NCBI GenBank assembly: GCA_020433835.1
Contig: JAGRBY010000119.1
Location: 1-14,503 of the forward strand
Direction of reading: 5' to 3'
Source of the DNA: Anaerolineae bacterium
Lineage (GTDB): Bacteria; Chloroflexota; Anaerolineae; 4572-78; J111
Length of the DNA: 14,503 nt
The position numbers were made by a program, and so were the translations under genes. Under the pieces are notes generated by a model, which was not told where the DNA came from, did not search any database, and saw nothing but the letters and a program-made list of their open reading frames with translations. Position 1 is the stretch's first letter. Each line of letters starts with the position of its first letter. Shown piece after piece: positions 6,070 to 14,503 of this stretch.

Positions 6070-7182
6070 TCAGCTTGCTTCCTCGATTACGTCCAGGAGC
6101 CTTTGTTCGATGTGCGGCCACGGAACGGCTAAGTCAACGCACGCAATGCGAATCTGATGTTCCTGTAACGTGACTTTTTCAGATAAGGTTTCATGGATGG
6201 CCGGGTACAAAAGGATGCCGGTGGCTTGCTGATGATGCTCGGAGCGATGCGCTTGGGTTTTGAGGTAGGTGTAGATTTGGTACAGATGGGACGAATCGAA
6301 CATTGCTTTGCCCCATTGGTTTTCTTTTAAGCTCTTGGCCGTAAATTTGGTATCGAGAATGATTATCCGCCCTGATGCGTTGTCCTGTAATATCAAATCG
6401 GGGCGCATAATGGGTAAGTAAGGGTTGGGAGATTGTTCATGCCAGCCGAGTGTTCTTTGGGGCTGAACTTTCCAATCGCTCAAATGATACTGATAGAAGT
6501 TGGCTACAAAACGTTCGTATAAACGGTGAAGTATCTGTTGCTCTCGCTCCAGCTGCGAGGTATAAGCCTGCCCGGCCTCCTCGGTGGGGAGACGGCGCTG
6601 GAGGATGAGATCGCACATGGCTAGCATGAGGCGATAGTCGTGATCGTGCCGGTTGGCCTGTTCGCGATGGATGAAATCGGGCGTAAGTTCGATAAGGTCG
6701 ATGCCATCTAGGGTGCGCACCAGCCAGCGGATAGCGTGGCGAAGTTTTTTCGCCTGCTTTTGATCGGGGCCGAATTGACCGACTTGCGCCAGGTGAAATA
6801 ACGTACTTCGAATAATCTGGTTTTTGGGGGCGTTGATACTGAACTGTTCAAATTCGCAAAACGCTTGGCCTCGCTCAAAGGCTCGGTGTTTGACGCTGTT
6901 GGTAAAATGAATGCGCCCGCGAACCCCACGCAGTAGCTGCTGTTCCGCCATATAACTGCACCCCAGCCCAATCCGTAGGCGCTGCTGGACGATTTTAACC
7001 AGAATGGAAGCCAGTAATCCATCGAGCGAGGGCGACTCCACGGTATCGACCAGATGCCAATAGGGCGAGCGGGGTGTCTCTTTCCAGGCATATAAAAGTA
7101 AATACCAAAGATTGCGGATGGGAATGCCATACGCTGTTTTTTGAGCTGTTGTGGTTGAAGGAGCGTCGGTCGGGTTAGCCAT
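6070..7182 (-). CDS. mcrC: McrC-type nuclease subunit of a type IV (McrBC) restriction system
   Basis: A 370-residue protein that joins McrB to cut DNA carrying modified (classically methylated) cytosine. The N-terminus has the family hallmark IPIRNLWYLLLYAW (20-33). A PD-(D/E)xK nuclease core lies near the C-terminus: Asp262 in RPDLIL, then Asp277 and Lys279 in IIILDTKFTA, with QIYTYL (302-307) as the helix that follows in this fold. The length is normal and nothing looks broken. The ATG lies 2 bases after the mcrB stop with no obvious ribosome binding site, so translation is probably coupled to mcrB. It is the last gene of the minus-strand run and converges on the NACHT gene without a visible intrinsic terminator. 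In the known enzyme McrC binds the McrB AAA+ ring, stimulates its GTPase and cuts when translocation stalls; that behaviour is assumed here from homology. Confidence 0.93.
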   Translation of the reverse strand: MANPTDAPSTTTAQKTAYGIPIRNLWYLLLYAWKETPRSPYWHLVDTVESPSLDGLLASILVKIVQQRLRIGLGCSYMAEQQLLRGVRGRIHFTNSVKHRAFERGQAFCEFEQFSINAPKNQIIRSTLFHLAQVGQFGPDQKQAKKLRHAIRWLVRTLDGIDLIELTPDFIHREQANRHDHDYRLMLAMCDLILQRRLPTEEAGQAYTSQLEREQQILHRLYERFVANFYQYHLSDWKVQPQRTLGWHEQSPNPYLPIMRPDLILQDNASGRIIILDTKFTAKSLKENQWGKAMFDSSHLYQIYTYLKTQAHRSEHHQQATGILLYPAIHETLSEKVTLQEHQIRIACVDLAVPWPHIEQRLLDVIEEAS

Positions 7183-7184
7183 GC

Positions 7185-9311
7185 TTAATCCAAGAGTTGC
7201 TTAACCGCTTCATCGACCTTGGGAGCATTATCAAACCAATACTCTTTTAGTAAGGGCGCAATTTCGGTCTCTATAATAGCGTCATACCAATCTTGATTCA
7301 ATGCCCCAAAATTGTCACCTTTGGGGCAAAAGTAGCTATGCCCTACCTGATAATTCTCGCCCAATAATGGATCTTCTTTTATCTCACGATTAAGGCGGCT
7401 CATTCTGGAGATGATACGGTCGATGATCTCTTCCGGCATTGAGCGGTCGAGCAGCCACTGTCGAAAAAGAGCGCTTTCGTATTGGGGTTGCAGCGGCATA
7501 AAAGCAAAGCGCCGCCGCAGAGCATAATCGACCATAGCCAGGGAGCGGTCGGCCACATTCATCAGACCAATTAAATGCAAGTTGTCGGGGATGTAAAAGC
7601 GGGCCTCATCAGGGTTTTTATAGACTAAATGCACGGCAAACTCGCGGCCTCTTTTATCGCCTTCGATGAGCATCAACAGCTCTCCAAAGATTAAGCTGAG
7701 GTTGCCGCGATTGATCTCGTCGATAATGAAGACATATTCGTGCTCCGGGTTGGCGCTGGCCTTTTGAGAAAATTTGTAGAAGATACCGTCTTGCAAGCAA
7801 AAGCTGCCGGGCTGCTCCAGTGACGGGCGATAGCCCCGAACAAAATCATCGTAGGAATAGGATTGATGAAACTGAACCATTTCAAGACGCTCATTGTCCA
7901 CCTCTTCCATCAGCGCGTAGGCCAATTTTCTGGCGATGAACGTTTTGCCCACTCCCGGCGGGCCTTGTAGGATGATGGCTTTCTTTTCTCGTAAACGATC
8001 TAATATTCGTCTGAGGTTATCCTCAGAGAGAAAGACCCCGGCTGCAATAAGATCTTCAAGGCTGTAGGGATCTTTGGTGATTTCATCACTCACCGGCGGA
8101 TTTGTATCCGATGACTTTTCGGTGCCCCACCACTGTTCGCAGAACCAGGTATAATCTTGCTCCTCACCGTACCAAGTGAAGTTAATCAACCGCTTGCTAA
8201 GTTTTATTAAATCGTACTGCTCATCTGTTTGTAAGCGCCAAATGGTGCTGCGATTTGTGTAAAAGTACCAGGATTTTTCTTGAAAATCAGGATCCCACTC
8301 GACCTCAACGGTTCGGCCATCACCGCGATTAGCCACAATGGTGCCGATGGCTTTAATATCCATGCGCGAGACAGTTTTATCGTGGGCATCAAAGGGGAGA
8401 TTTTTACGTTGGGTTGTAGCCGCTTTGATGGCAATTTTGTCGCTGACCTGCATCGCCTTAACCTCATCCAGGTAGCGATCCTCATACCCATTTTCCCAGA
8501 CCCCTTCATCCAGAAACCGCTGCGTCTGGTCGGCGGGAACTTTATCATTCCAGTAGGCACCGACCATCCAATAGGTGTGGTCTTTTTGCTTGACCTTTTC
8601 CACTTTGGATGGTTTCGGTTTATCCGTTTTGGCGTTTTGCGACTCCTGCCAAGCAGCCCAGGATAATTCCGGAAAAGATTGCCCTCTCGCGGATGCTTCT
8701 TGCATAATCGCATTATAAAATTGCGCAGACAAACCTTCCTTGGGGATATCAACTCCCAGGTAGTTGCGGTTGTGACTATCCAAACTTAAAAAGGTGTAGG
8801 GCCGAATCCAAAACAAGCCCATGGTCAGGGTAACGTTGACACTCCATATTGTTAGGGCCTTGTCGAATGCCTCTAAGAAGTTTTTGTCTTGCAGCGGATT
8901 GTCTTGCAGCGCCAGTTGAAAAACGTGCCATAAGCGGGGGATGTCTTCTGCATTTCTTGAGGCGTGATAGGGAAAATACCACGACCTCATATTGTTGAGA
9001 ATAGGTAAGCCGTCGAAATCAGAGGGAATAGGGCTTTGCAGATTAAAGTATTGCTTGATTTTGATCAGAATATCAATGCGCTTATTGTCTGTTATGCCCC
9101 GGTTAAAGACGCCAAAAAAAGTAAAGGGATCGATCTCTTTCAGCAGAAAGCGTTCACCATCTCGATTTTTATCTTGCAACGCGGTGATGGTACAGCCTTG
9201 TTTACGCAGCTCTTCCAAGAAGGCGATGAGTTCTGTTTGTCTCTCCTGCCAGTCTGATAAGACGGTAGCGAGTTCCTGATAGAGATCAATCCAAGTAAAT
9301 TGGTTAGTCAC
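7185..9311 (-). CDS. mcrB: McrB-type AAA+ GTPase with PUA/EVE-like domain, type IV restriction
   Basis: A 708-residue motor and recognition subunit of McrBC. The AAA+ module is C-terminal: Walker A GPPGVGKT (450-457), Walker B VFIIDEINRGN (527-537), the McrB signature MNVADRS (584-590; MNTADRS in the E. coli protein, tied to GTP use), and arginines in ALRRRFAF (597-604). Upstream, residues ~245-360 (YWMVGAYWNDKV, then WYFYTNRSTIWRL) look like an EVE/PUA-type domain, a fold known to read modified bases. Residues ~1-200 are a separate domain I cannot name, containing MRSWYFPYHASRN and FWIRPYTFLSLD. At 708 residues it is much longer than E. coli McrB (about 460). The start is GTG, supported by GGAG (9319-9322) seven bases upstream. 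It is followed directly by mcrC, and hsdS ends 118 bases before it. The target modification cannot be read from sequence. Confidence 0.92.
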   Translation of the reverse strand: MTNQFTWIDLYQELATVLSDWQERQTELIAFLEELRKQGCTITALQDKNRDGERFLLKEIDPFTFFGVFNRGITDNKRIDILIKIKQYFNLQSPIPSDFDGLPILNNMRSWYFPYHASRNAEDIPRLWHVFQLALQDNPLQDKNFLEAFDKALTIWSVNVTLTMGLFWIRPYTFLSLDSHNRNYLGVDIPKEGLSAQFYNAIMQEASARGQSFPELSWAAWQESQNAKTDKPKPSKVEKVKQKDHTYWMVGAYWNDKVPADQTQRFLDEGVWENGYEDRYLDEVKAMQVSDKIAIKAATTQRKNLPFDAHDKTVSRMDIKAIGTIVANRGDGRTVEVEWDPDFQEKSWYFYTNRSTIWRLQTDEQYDLIKLSKRLINFTWYGEEQDYTWFCEQWWGTEKSSDTNPPVSDEITKDPYSLEDLIAAGVFLSEDNLRRILDRLREKKAIILQGPPGVGKTFIARKLAYALMEEVDNERLEMVQFHQSYSYDDFVRGYRPSLEQPGSFCLQDGIFYKFSQKASANPEHEYVFIIDEINRGNLSLIFGELLMLIEGDKRGREFAVHLVYKNPDEARFYIPDNLHLIGLMNVADRSLAMVDYALRRRFAFMPLQPQYESALFRQWLLDRSMPEEIIDRIISRMSRLNREIKEDPLLGENYQVGHSYFCPKGDNFGALNQDWYDAIIETEIAPLLKEYWFDNAPKVDEAVKQLLD

Positions 9312-9403
9312 GATATATCTCCGATCTTAGCTGCCTTGAGGTTGGTTCAGCCATTACATTACGCTTTCCTACAGGTATCTGCATACGCTACGAGCCACCC
9401 GCC

Positions 9404-9438
9404 ATTTCTCCATTCTCCACTCTTCATTCTCAATTCCT
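9404..9438. repeat. Imperfect heptanucleotide tandem repeat at the hsdS end
   Basis: Five consecutive 7-base units on the plus strand: ATTTCTC, CATTCTC, CACTCTT, CATTCTC, AATTCCT. The last units cover the hsdS stop codon (TGA at 9430-9432 on the minus strand). The remaining hsdS-mcrB gap (9312-9403) shows nothing beyond the mcrB ribosome binding site. Short heptamer repeats of this kind occur between genes in several filamentous bacteria; any function is unknown. Confidence 0.5.
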
Positions 9439-11127
9439 GCCCCCCGCCTGCCACAGCAGCGATTCCAACAGCCGGACGCGAGCCGTTTCCCCCGCCGCCA
9501 GCTGGGCCTGGAGGTCGTCACACAGGGCCAGCAGTTGCTCTACCCGCTCGACGATGCGTTGCTGCTCGGCGAGAGGAGGGAGGGGGATTGGAATGTTCCT
9601 GATTGATTGGGCATTAATGTTAGGCTGCGTAGTTTTAGTAGTTTTGAGACCCATATACTCTTGTCCAAGCGGCGATTTGAGATAGCTGTAGACGAAATCA
9701 ATCGAGAGATAACTCGAAAATCGAAATCTAATGAGATATGCACTTGGAATTGCAAGATAATCTCCCCGAAAAATGGCCATCACTCCAATACTGCCAGTTC
9801 GGGTGATTAGTAGATCATTATTTTTTAATCGAAAATTGTCGAGCTTCTCCTCAGAAAACTTCACTTGCGGTGGGTCTTTTAAGACAATCTCGCCGTTTAT
9901 TGTCATATCAGTAGTTCTAATAGTGGGAATGCCATTTTTAACGTACTCATTTTTTCCAAACCTGGGACCATAGAACGACTCCAAACAGACTTGGTCAATT
10001 TTTGTCCACTCCCAACCCGGTGGCAGGTCGAATGGTATTTTATCCTTGTTGATTTGCGGCAACGGCTTTGATTTGCGGAACGTCTCAGTTTCAGCCAGCC
10101 GCTTTTTCTCCACCGCGATGCGCTTGAGCAGTTCGCCGGCGGGTTCGTCGGTGGGGTCTTGCTCAACAAGGCGACCCTGGACGGCCAGTTGCAGGATGGC
10201 TTGCTTGAGGTCAGCCACGGCGGCAGGGTCGGTTAGTAGGGTGTCGAAGATGGAGGCTAGCTGCTGCCACTGCTCGCTGAGGGCGGCGGGGTTGGGCGCG
10301 ACGGTCAGGTGGTGCAGGCTGGCCTGGGTTAGGGTGGCCCGCTCGGCTTCGGCGGCGGCTAGTTCCGCTTCCAGAGCGCGGCTCTGGTCGAGCAGTTGCT
10401 CCACCCGCTCGACGATGCGTTGCTGCTCGGCGAGGGGTGGGAGAGGGAATAACCCTTTTGCCAACTTGGAGTCGCTAATTGCGGGATAAGCCATTCCGGT
10501 CATCTGCGACTCAACAAATTCGATAAACGGTTTGCTTCGCAAATAGAAAAACAAAAACCTTTTATCTACACCCTCAAACGGATGCATCACTGCGAATGCC
10601 GTACTCACAATTGGCGGTGGATCAAATTCCCTATCAACAATTGCCACATTCAGTAAATATGGACGCACTGTTGAGTAAATTACTGTTCCCTTGCCTACCA
10701 GCTTCCGCGCTCGTGATGGCGCATTAGTTGGTTCAATGACTTGCAGATCGTCACCTATTACCCCTATGGTATTATTGATGGATGAAACGTCAATGTAAGT
10801 AAACTGCTTGTTAGGTTTCGTTTGGCCACAGTCGTGATATATCTCTGGAAGTCGCACCCACTCCCATCCCGAAGGCAAGCCGAATGGAATTTCGTCAGCG
10901 TCGATGGGAGGCAGTTTTTGGGATTTGCGAATCTTCTTTTCCTTCACCAAACGGACTTTCTCCGCCGCGATGTGCTTGAGCAGCTCGCAGGCCGGTTCAT
11001 CGGCGGGGTCTTGGGGCACCAGCTTACCCCGGACGGCCAGCTGCAAAATCAGTTCGTTCAGCCGGGGAATATCCTCGGCGCGGGTAATTAGTTGGTGAAA
11101 GTGGTCAAATAAAATCTCAGTGGTCAT
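9430..11127 (-). CDS. hsdS: Type I restriction-modification specificity subunit HsdS
   Basis: A 565-residue DNA-recognition subunit that sets the target for methylation and cleavage by the HsdM/HsdR complex. It shows the two-fold repeat typical of HsdS. Target-recognition domain 1 is about residues 75-225 and domain 2 about 360-515. Each is followed by the same 18-residue conserved block LPPLAEQQRIVERVEQLL (229-246 and 516-533), which begins the spacer helices. The segments before each domain also match (ILQLAVRGKLVPQDPADEPA near residue 27; ILQLAVQGRLVEQDPTDEPA near 311). The two recognition domains differ clearly, so the site is probably asymmetric and bipartite. Length suits the longer family IB subunits. 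ATG 11127 has only a weak purine-rich upstream stretch; hsdM ends 38 bases before it. The matching repeats are nearly identical in DNA and could allow domain exchange. Confidence 0.95.
   Translation of the reverse strand: MTTEILFDHFHQLITRAEDIPRLNELILQLAVRGKLVPQDPADEPACELLKHIAAEKVRLVKEKKIRKSQKLPPIDADEIPFGLPSGWEWVRLPEIYHDCGQTKPNKQFTYIDVSSINNTIGVIGDDLQVIEPTNAPSRARKLVGKGTVIYSTVRPYLLNVAIVDREFDPPPIVSTAFAVMHPFEGVDKRFLFFYLRSKPFIEFVESQMTGMAYPAISDSKLAKGLFPLPPLAEQQRIVERVEQLLDQSRALEAELAAAEAERATLTQASLHHLTVAPNPAALSEQWQQLASIFDTLLTDPAAVADLKQAILQLAVQGRLVEQDPTDEPAGELLKRIAVEKKRLAETETFRKSKPLPQINKDKIPFDLPPGWEWTKIDQVCLESFYGPRFGKNEYVKNGIPTIRTTDMTINGEIVLKDPPQVKFSEEKLDNFRLKNNDLLITRTGSIGVMAIFRGDYLAIPSAYLIRFRFSSYLSIDFVYSYLKSPLGQEYMGLKTTKTTQPNINAQSIRNIPIPLPPLAEQQRIVERVEQLLALCDDLQAQLAAGETARVRLLESLLWQAGGRN
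9531..9573. repeat. 43-bp direct repeat inside hsdS (copy in the C-terminal conserved block)
   Basis: These 43 bases match 10392-10434 at all but one position (T versus C at the eleventh base), with a 32-base exact run at 9542-9573. They encode the conserved spacer-helix block after target-recognition domain 2. The DNA identity exceeds what protein conservation needs, which suggests recent duplication or recombination between the halves. Confidence 0.85.
10392..10434. repeat. 43-bp direct repeat inside hsdS (copy in the central conserved block)
   Basis: Partner of 9531-9573, coding for the conserved block after target-recognition domain 1. The 32-base exact run here is 10403-10434. Homologous recombination between the copies would delete or swap recognition domain 2, a known way for HsdS to change specificity. 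Confidence 0.85.
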
Positions 11128-11165
11128 AGAGTCTCTTTTTTGATGGTACGGATGGACACGGTGGG

Positions 11166-12602
11166 CTATTTCAACAGCGCCGCTTCCAGTTCGGCTTTAA
11201 GTTCGGCCCGCAGTTCGGCCACCAGCCGCAGGCGCTCCTGGTAGTGGCTCAGCAGCTTGGCCGGGTCGCCGTAGCTGTCCTCTTCCTGATGCGGGTTCTT
11301 GATATCCAGGTTGTAGTTGCGGGCCTTTATCTCGGCCACCGGCACCCGCCAGGCGTACTCGCTTTCCTCGCGGTTAGACCACCACGCCTTTTCCAGCTCA
11401 AACTCCTTCAGCTCGATGGGCCGGGTTTTGGAGTACTGTTTGCGGTCACCCGGCATGGGGTGCTCAAAATACCAGATGGCCTCGGTCGGTTGGCCCTTCT
11501 CAAAAAAGAGCAGGTTGGTGTTGATGCCGGTGTAGGGTGCAAAGACGCCGTTGGGCAGCCGCACAATGGTGTGCAGGTTGCAGCGTTCCAGCAGTTCCTC
11601 TTTAATGCGGGTTTTGACGCCCTCGCCAAAGAGCGAGCCATCGGGCAGCACAATCGCCGCCCGGCCACCGTTTTTCAGCAGGCGCATAATCAGCACCAGA
11701 AACAGGTCGGCGGTCTCTTTGGTGCGGAACTTCTGGGGAAAGTTCATCTCCACGCCCGGCTCCTCCATGCCGCCAAAGGGCGGGTTGGTCAAAATAACCT
11801 GCACCCGGTCGGCCTCGGTGTAGCTGCTGAGCGGCTTACGGGTGAGGGCGTTGCCGTGGATGATGTCGGGCACTTCAACATCGTGCAAAATCAGGTTGGT
11901 GATGGCCAGCGAGTGGGGCAGCGGTTTCTTCTCGATGCCCCGGATGCTGCGCTGAATGATAGCCCGGTCGGAGGTGGTCTGTCTGTGCTGCCGCATATTT
12001 TCCAGGGCGCACACCAAAAAGCCACCGGTGCCGCAGGCCGGGTCGAGCACGGTATCGCCCAGCTGTAGGTTGACCATATCGGCCATAAACTGGGTGACGG
12101 CGCGGGGCGTGTAATATTCGCCGGCGTTGCCCGCGCTTTGCAGGTCGCGCAGAATCTGCTCGTAGATGTCGTTGAAGGTGTGGCGATCTTTCAAATCGTT
12201 GAAATCGATCAGGTTGATTTTGTTGATCACCTGCCGCATCAGGGTGCCCGATTTCATATAGTTGTAGGAGTCGATGAACATCTCGCGCACAATAAAGCCA
12301 CGAGCGTCGGCATCGGGCGCAAACTCCAGCTCTTTTAGGGTGGGGAAGAGTTGGTTGTTGACCAGGTTGGCCAGCGCATCGCCGGTGATGCCTTCGTCAT
12401 CGGCGGCCCAGTTGCGCCAGCGCAAATCCTCAGGGATGGGCGAGACGTAGTCCGGCTCCAGTTCGTATTCGTATTCTTTGTCATCGAAGATTTTCAGGAA
12501 GAACATCCAGACCAGTTGGGAGATGCGCTGGGCATCGCCATCCACGCCGGCATCCTGGCGCATAATATCCTGAATCGATTTTACGGTGGTGGTGAGGGCC
12601 AT
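11166..12602 (-). CDS. hsdM: Type I restriction-modification DNA methyltransferase subunit HsdM
   Basis: A 478-residue S-adenosylmethionine-dependent N6-adenine methyltransferase of the type I complex. The N-terminal helical domain covers about residues 1-150 (QLVWMFFLKIFDDKE). GEYYTPR (161-167) precedes the catalytic domain, as usual in this family. Motif I for SAM binding is DPACGTGGF (187-195) and catalytic motif IV is NPPF (283-286), the form used by N6-adenine enzymes. Length is normal. ATG 12602 has a near-perfect AAAGGAGG only 3 bases upstream (12606-12613), rather close but clearly a ribosome binding site. It lies 24 bases after hsdR and 38 before hsdS, so hsdR-hsdM-hsdS is one operon in the order seen here. 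With HsdS it methylates the host; with HsdR added it restricts unmodified DNA. Confidence 0.96.
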   Translation of the reverse strand: MALTTTVKSIQDIMRQDAGVDGDAQRISQLVWMFFLKIFDDKEYEYELEPDYVSPIPEDLRWRNWAADDEGITGDALANLVNNQLFPTLKELEFAPDADARGFIVREMFIDSYNYMKSGTLMRQVINKINLIDFNDLKDRHTFNDIYEQILRDLQSAGNAGEYYTPRAVTQFMADMVNLQLGDTVLDPACGTGGFLVCALENMRQHRQTTSDRAIIQRSIRGIEKKPLPHSLAITNLILHDVEVPDIIHGNALTRKPLSSYTEADRVQVILTNPPFGGMEEPGVEMNFPQKFRTKETADLFLVLIMRLLKNGGRAAIVLPDGSLFGEGVKTRIKEELLERCNLHTIVRLPNGVFAPYTGINTNLLFFEKGQPTEAIWYFEHPMPGDRKQYSKTRPIELKEFELEKAWWSNREESEYAWRVPVAEIKARNYNLDIKNPHQEEDSYGDPAKLLSHYQERLRLVAELRAELKAELEAALLK

Positions 12603-12626
12603 AAGCCTCCTTTATTTATCGGTGTT

Positions 12627-14503
12627 TTATCCGGCGATGCGGTAAAGCTCTTGTTCAAGCTGTTTGACGGCGGCGATATATTTGGGCTTGCCGCCAAAGG
12701 CTTTGATGATATGAACCGGCGAGCCGACTTGGTCGAACGGCGGCAGCTTTAGAACCGGGGCCAGGGTATCGGGATTGGCGGCCTCTTCCAGAGTGGCGAT
12801 GCCTTCGCTGGCGTACTTATCCAGCAGGGCGGCCAGCACCTGGCGGGCGGATTCACTGTAGCGGCCAAAGAGGTCTCGCTTTTTCACCTGGTTGGCCCGC
12901 TCGCGGCGGGTAAGCGGCGGCTGGTCAAAGGCCACGTGACAGATCAGGTCAAAGGGGTCGATCTCGCCGCCAAACTCCGTTTCCAACTGATCCAGCAGCA
13001 CCCCTTGCTCTAACAGTTCGGCCATCACCACCTCTTTCCGCTCGGCGGTCTGCCACTTGAGTAAAAATTCATCCAGCGATTGGTAAATGCGGCGCAAGTT
13101 GTGCCGGCTGAACGCCTTAAACGACTCCAGCACCAGTTGGCCGTCCGACCCGTAATATTGCACCCGTTCGGCTAAAATTTCAACTTGCACGCCGGCTACA
13201 TAAAGTTTGGGGCGATCCCCAGGGATTGGGGGTGGCAATGGGAAATCATCGCCGCCGCCATCGCCCAGGCCGTCGGTCGACTCGGGCGGCACGATAGGGT
13301 CATCCTCATCCGGCTCGTAAATCTGAATGGGCGGGCCATCGAAATCATCATCCCGAAAGTGGCGGGTCGCGCCCCGAAAATCCATAATGGTGAAGAAACG
13401 CTTGTCGAAATCTTCCCGCAGGCGGGTGCCCCGGCCAATAATCTGCTTAAACTCGGTCATCGAGTTGATGATGGTATCCAGCACAATCAGTTTGCAGGTT
13501 TGGGCATCGACGCCGGTGGTCAGCAGTTTCGAGGTGGTAACCAGAACCGGGTAAGGCTCCTCGGGGTTGATGAAGTTATCCAGCTCCATCTTGCCGATGG
13601 CGTTGTCGCCGGTAATACGCATCACATATCGCTCATTTTGCGAATAGAGGTCACCGTTCTCATCGATCAGCGCCTGGCGCATCCGCTCGGCGTGGTCGAT
13701 ATCGCGGCAAAAGACAATGGTTTTGTCGTTGCGGCTGGTATCCTTCAGATAATCGCTAACGCGGCGGGCCACCTGCCGGGTACGCTCATCGATGACGATG
13801 GTGCGGTCGAAGTCGCTGACGTTGTACTCTTCCTCAGGGATTTCGTAGCCGTACTTATCAAGCTGCCCTTCGTCGGGGGTCCAGCCTTGATCGATATCCA
13901 GATTGACCCGCACCACCTTGTAGGGAGCCAGAAAGCCGTCCTCGATACCCTGTTTTAGCGAGTAGGTGTAAATCGGCTCGCCAAAATAGTCGATGTTAGA
14001 AACCTCGTTTGTCTCTTTGGGGGTGGCGGTTAACCCCACCTGGGTGGCGCTGCCAAAATATGTCAAAATCTCGCGCCAGGCCGAATCGGCGGCGGCGCTG
14101 CCCCGGTGGCACTCATCAACCACGACCAGGTCAAAGAAATCGGGCGAAAATTCCCGATAGATATTCTTCCAATCCTCGGTGCCGGACACAGCCTGGTACA
14201 GCGCCAGATAGATCTCGTAGGCTTTTTCGATCTGGCGGTTCTGGATTTTGGTCATCACCCCGCCGAAATGTTTGAAATCGTTCAGCCGGGCCTGGTCCAC
14301 CAGAATATTGCGGTCGGCCAAAAAGAGGATGCGCTTTTTGACCCCGGCCTTCCACAACCGCCAGATGATTTGGGCGGCCACAAAGGTTTTGCCGGTGCCA
14401 GTGGCCATCACCAGCAAGATCCGATTTTGGCCCTTGGCGATAGCCTCCACAGTGCGGTTAATGGCAATGCGCTGGTAATAGCGGGGCGTCTTGCCGCCGC
14501 GCT
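12627..14503 (-). CDS. hsdR: Type I restriction endonuclease subunit HsdR, N-terminus cut by window edge
   Basis: The motor and nuclease subunit of the type I complex, open at its 5' end. The frame continues past the GTG at 14450 to the window end, through [14 protein letters not shown], which is the conserved Q-motif region. The true start is therefore outside, and so is the N-terminal PD-(D/E)xK nuclease domain. Numbered from 14450, the superfamily 2 helicase motifs are Walker A ATGTGKT (16-22), DECH (112-115), TATP (141-144) and, further on, QIIGRGTRL (motif VI). A Pro/Asp-rich linker lies at about 13200-13310. The C-terminal part, ending [21 protein letters not shown] and EQELYRIAG, resembles the EcoEI-type HsdR C-terminal domain, pointing to family IB. 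No frameshift is visible. It is the first visible gene of the minus-strand run and ends 24 bases before hsdM. Confidence 0.95.
   Translation of the reverse strand, partial: RGGKTPRYYQRIAINRTVEAIAKGQNRILLVMATGTGKTFVAAQIIWRLWKAGVKKRILFLADRNILVDQARLNDFKHFGGVMTKIQNRQIEKAYEIYLALYQAVSGTEDWKNIYREFSPDFFDLVVVDECHRGSAAADSAWREILTYFGSATQVGLTATPKETNEVSNIDYFGEPIYTYSLKQGIEDGFLAPYKVVRVNLDIDQGWTPDEGQLDKYGYEIPEEEYNVSDFDRTIVIDERTRQVARRVSDYLKDTSRNDKTIVFCRDIDHAERMRQALIDENGDLYSQNERYVMRITGDNAIGKMELDNFINPEEPYPVLVTTSKLLTTGVDAQTCKLIVLDTIINSMTEFKQIIGRGTRLREDFDKRFFTIMDFRGATRHFRDDDFDGPPIQIYEPDEDDPIVPPESTDGLGDGGGDDFPLPPPIPGDRPKLYVAGVQVEILAERVQYYGSDGQLVLESFKAFSRHNLRRIYQSLDEFLLKWQTAERKEVVMAELLEQGVLLDQLETEFGGEIDPFDLICHVAFDQPPLTRRERANQVKKRDLFGRYSESARQVLAALLDKYASEGIATLEEAANPDTLAPVLKLPPFDQVGSPVHIIKAFGGKPKYIAAVKQLEQELYRIAG

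Noticed and set aside
5809..6132. 107-codon plus-strand frame spanning the NACHT end and the mcrC end
   Set aside because: It overlaps two well-supported genes in other frames and its translation has no recognisable features.
8207..8752. 181-codon minus-strand frame and 140-codon frame at 6708-7130
   Set aside because: Both are alternate frames within mcrB and mcrC, whose own frames carry the conserved motifs without interruption.
11244..12068. 274-codon plus-strand open frame
   Set aside because: It is antisense to hsdM, whose motifs are complete. The translation is low-complexity in the manner of a shadow frame, and no ribosome binding site or family match is evident.
13185..13958. 257-codon plus-strand open frame
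   Set aside because: It lies opposite the helicase part of hsdR and repeats Ile/Val/Ala-rich antisense text with no motif, so it is a shadow of the G+C-rich gene.
1..14503. CRISPR array, retron or insertion sequence
   Set aside because: No regularly spaced repeats, no reverse transcriptase motif and no DDE transposase or terminal inverted repeats of IS type were found. The only recombinase is the tyrosine integrase.

Overview
This is a bacterial chromosomal segment that reads as an accessory or defence island next to a recombinase gene. The organism cannot be fixed from the window. The NACHT protein, with its Gly-Leu-rich membrane region and its 'HNQ..FLIEGLQPSWL' and 'FIHRLMLEHFAA' blocks, resembles proteins I associate with Chloroflexota and filamentous Cyanobacteria. 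Chloroflexota is my best guess, at low confidence. Base composition changes sharply. Sampled lines are about one third G+C in the first ~2.2 kb and about 50-67% in the type I restriction genes, so the left end is probably foreign to the rest.

Left region (1-2237): an AT-rich stretch of about 580 bases without a recognisable gene, then an inverted repeat. Next is a two-gene unit: a two-helix membrane protein with a GAF-like cytosolic domain, and a 78-residue Lys/Ser-rich protein. An intrinsic terminator follows. A second, stronger inverted repeat lies just before the integrase gene. The two inverted-repeat sites share an imperfect ~18-20 bp direct repeat, so the two-gene unit is bracketed.

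Middle (2238-6069): an intact tyrosine recombinase, then a short region with a good sigma70-type promoter, a 30-codon ORF and an intrinsic terminator. After this comes a large STAND/NACHT ATPase with a multi-pass membrane domain. A near-palindromic 13-mer occurs just after the integrase stop codon and again, inverted, just after the NACHT stop codon.

Right (6070-14503, minus strand): transcription runs right to left through hsdR (5' end outside the window), hsdM, hsdS, mcrB and mcrC. This is a type I restriction-modification system, probably family IB, followed by a type IV McrBC system. It converges on the NACHT gene.

Together the genes offer layered anti-invader functions: HsdRMS cuts DNA lacking the host methylation pattern, McrBC cuts DNA carrying foreign modified bases, and the NACHT membrane protein is a plausible abortive-infection sensor/effector. 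The GAF membrane protein is a possible further effector. The least explained parts are the promoter/small ORF/terminator leader of the NACHT gene, the short repeats bracketing the NACHT and GAF units, and the GAF plus small-protein pair.
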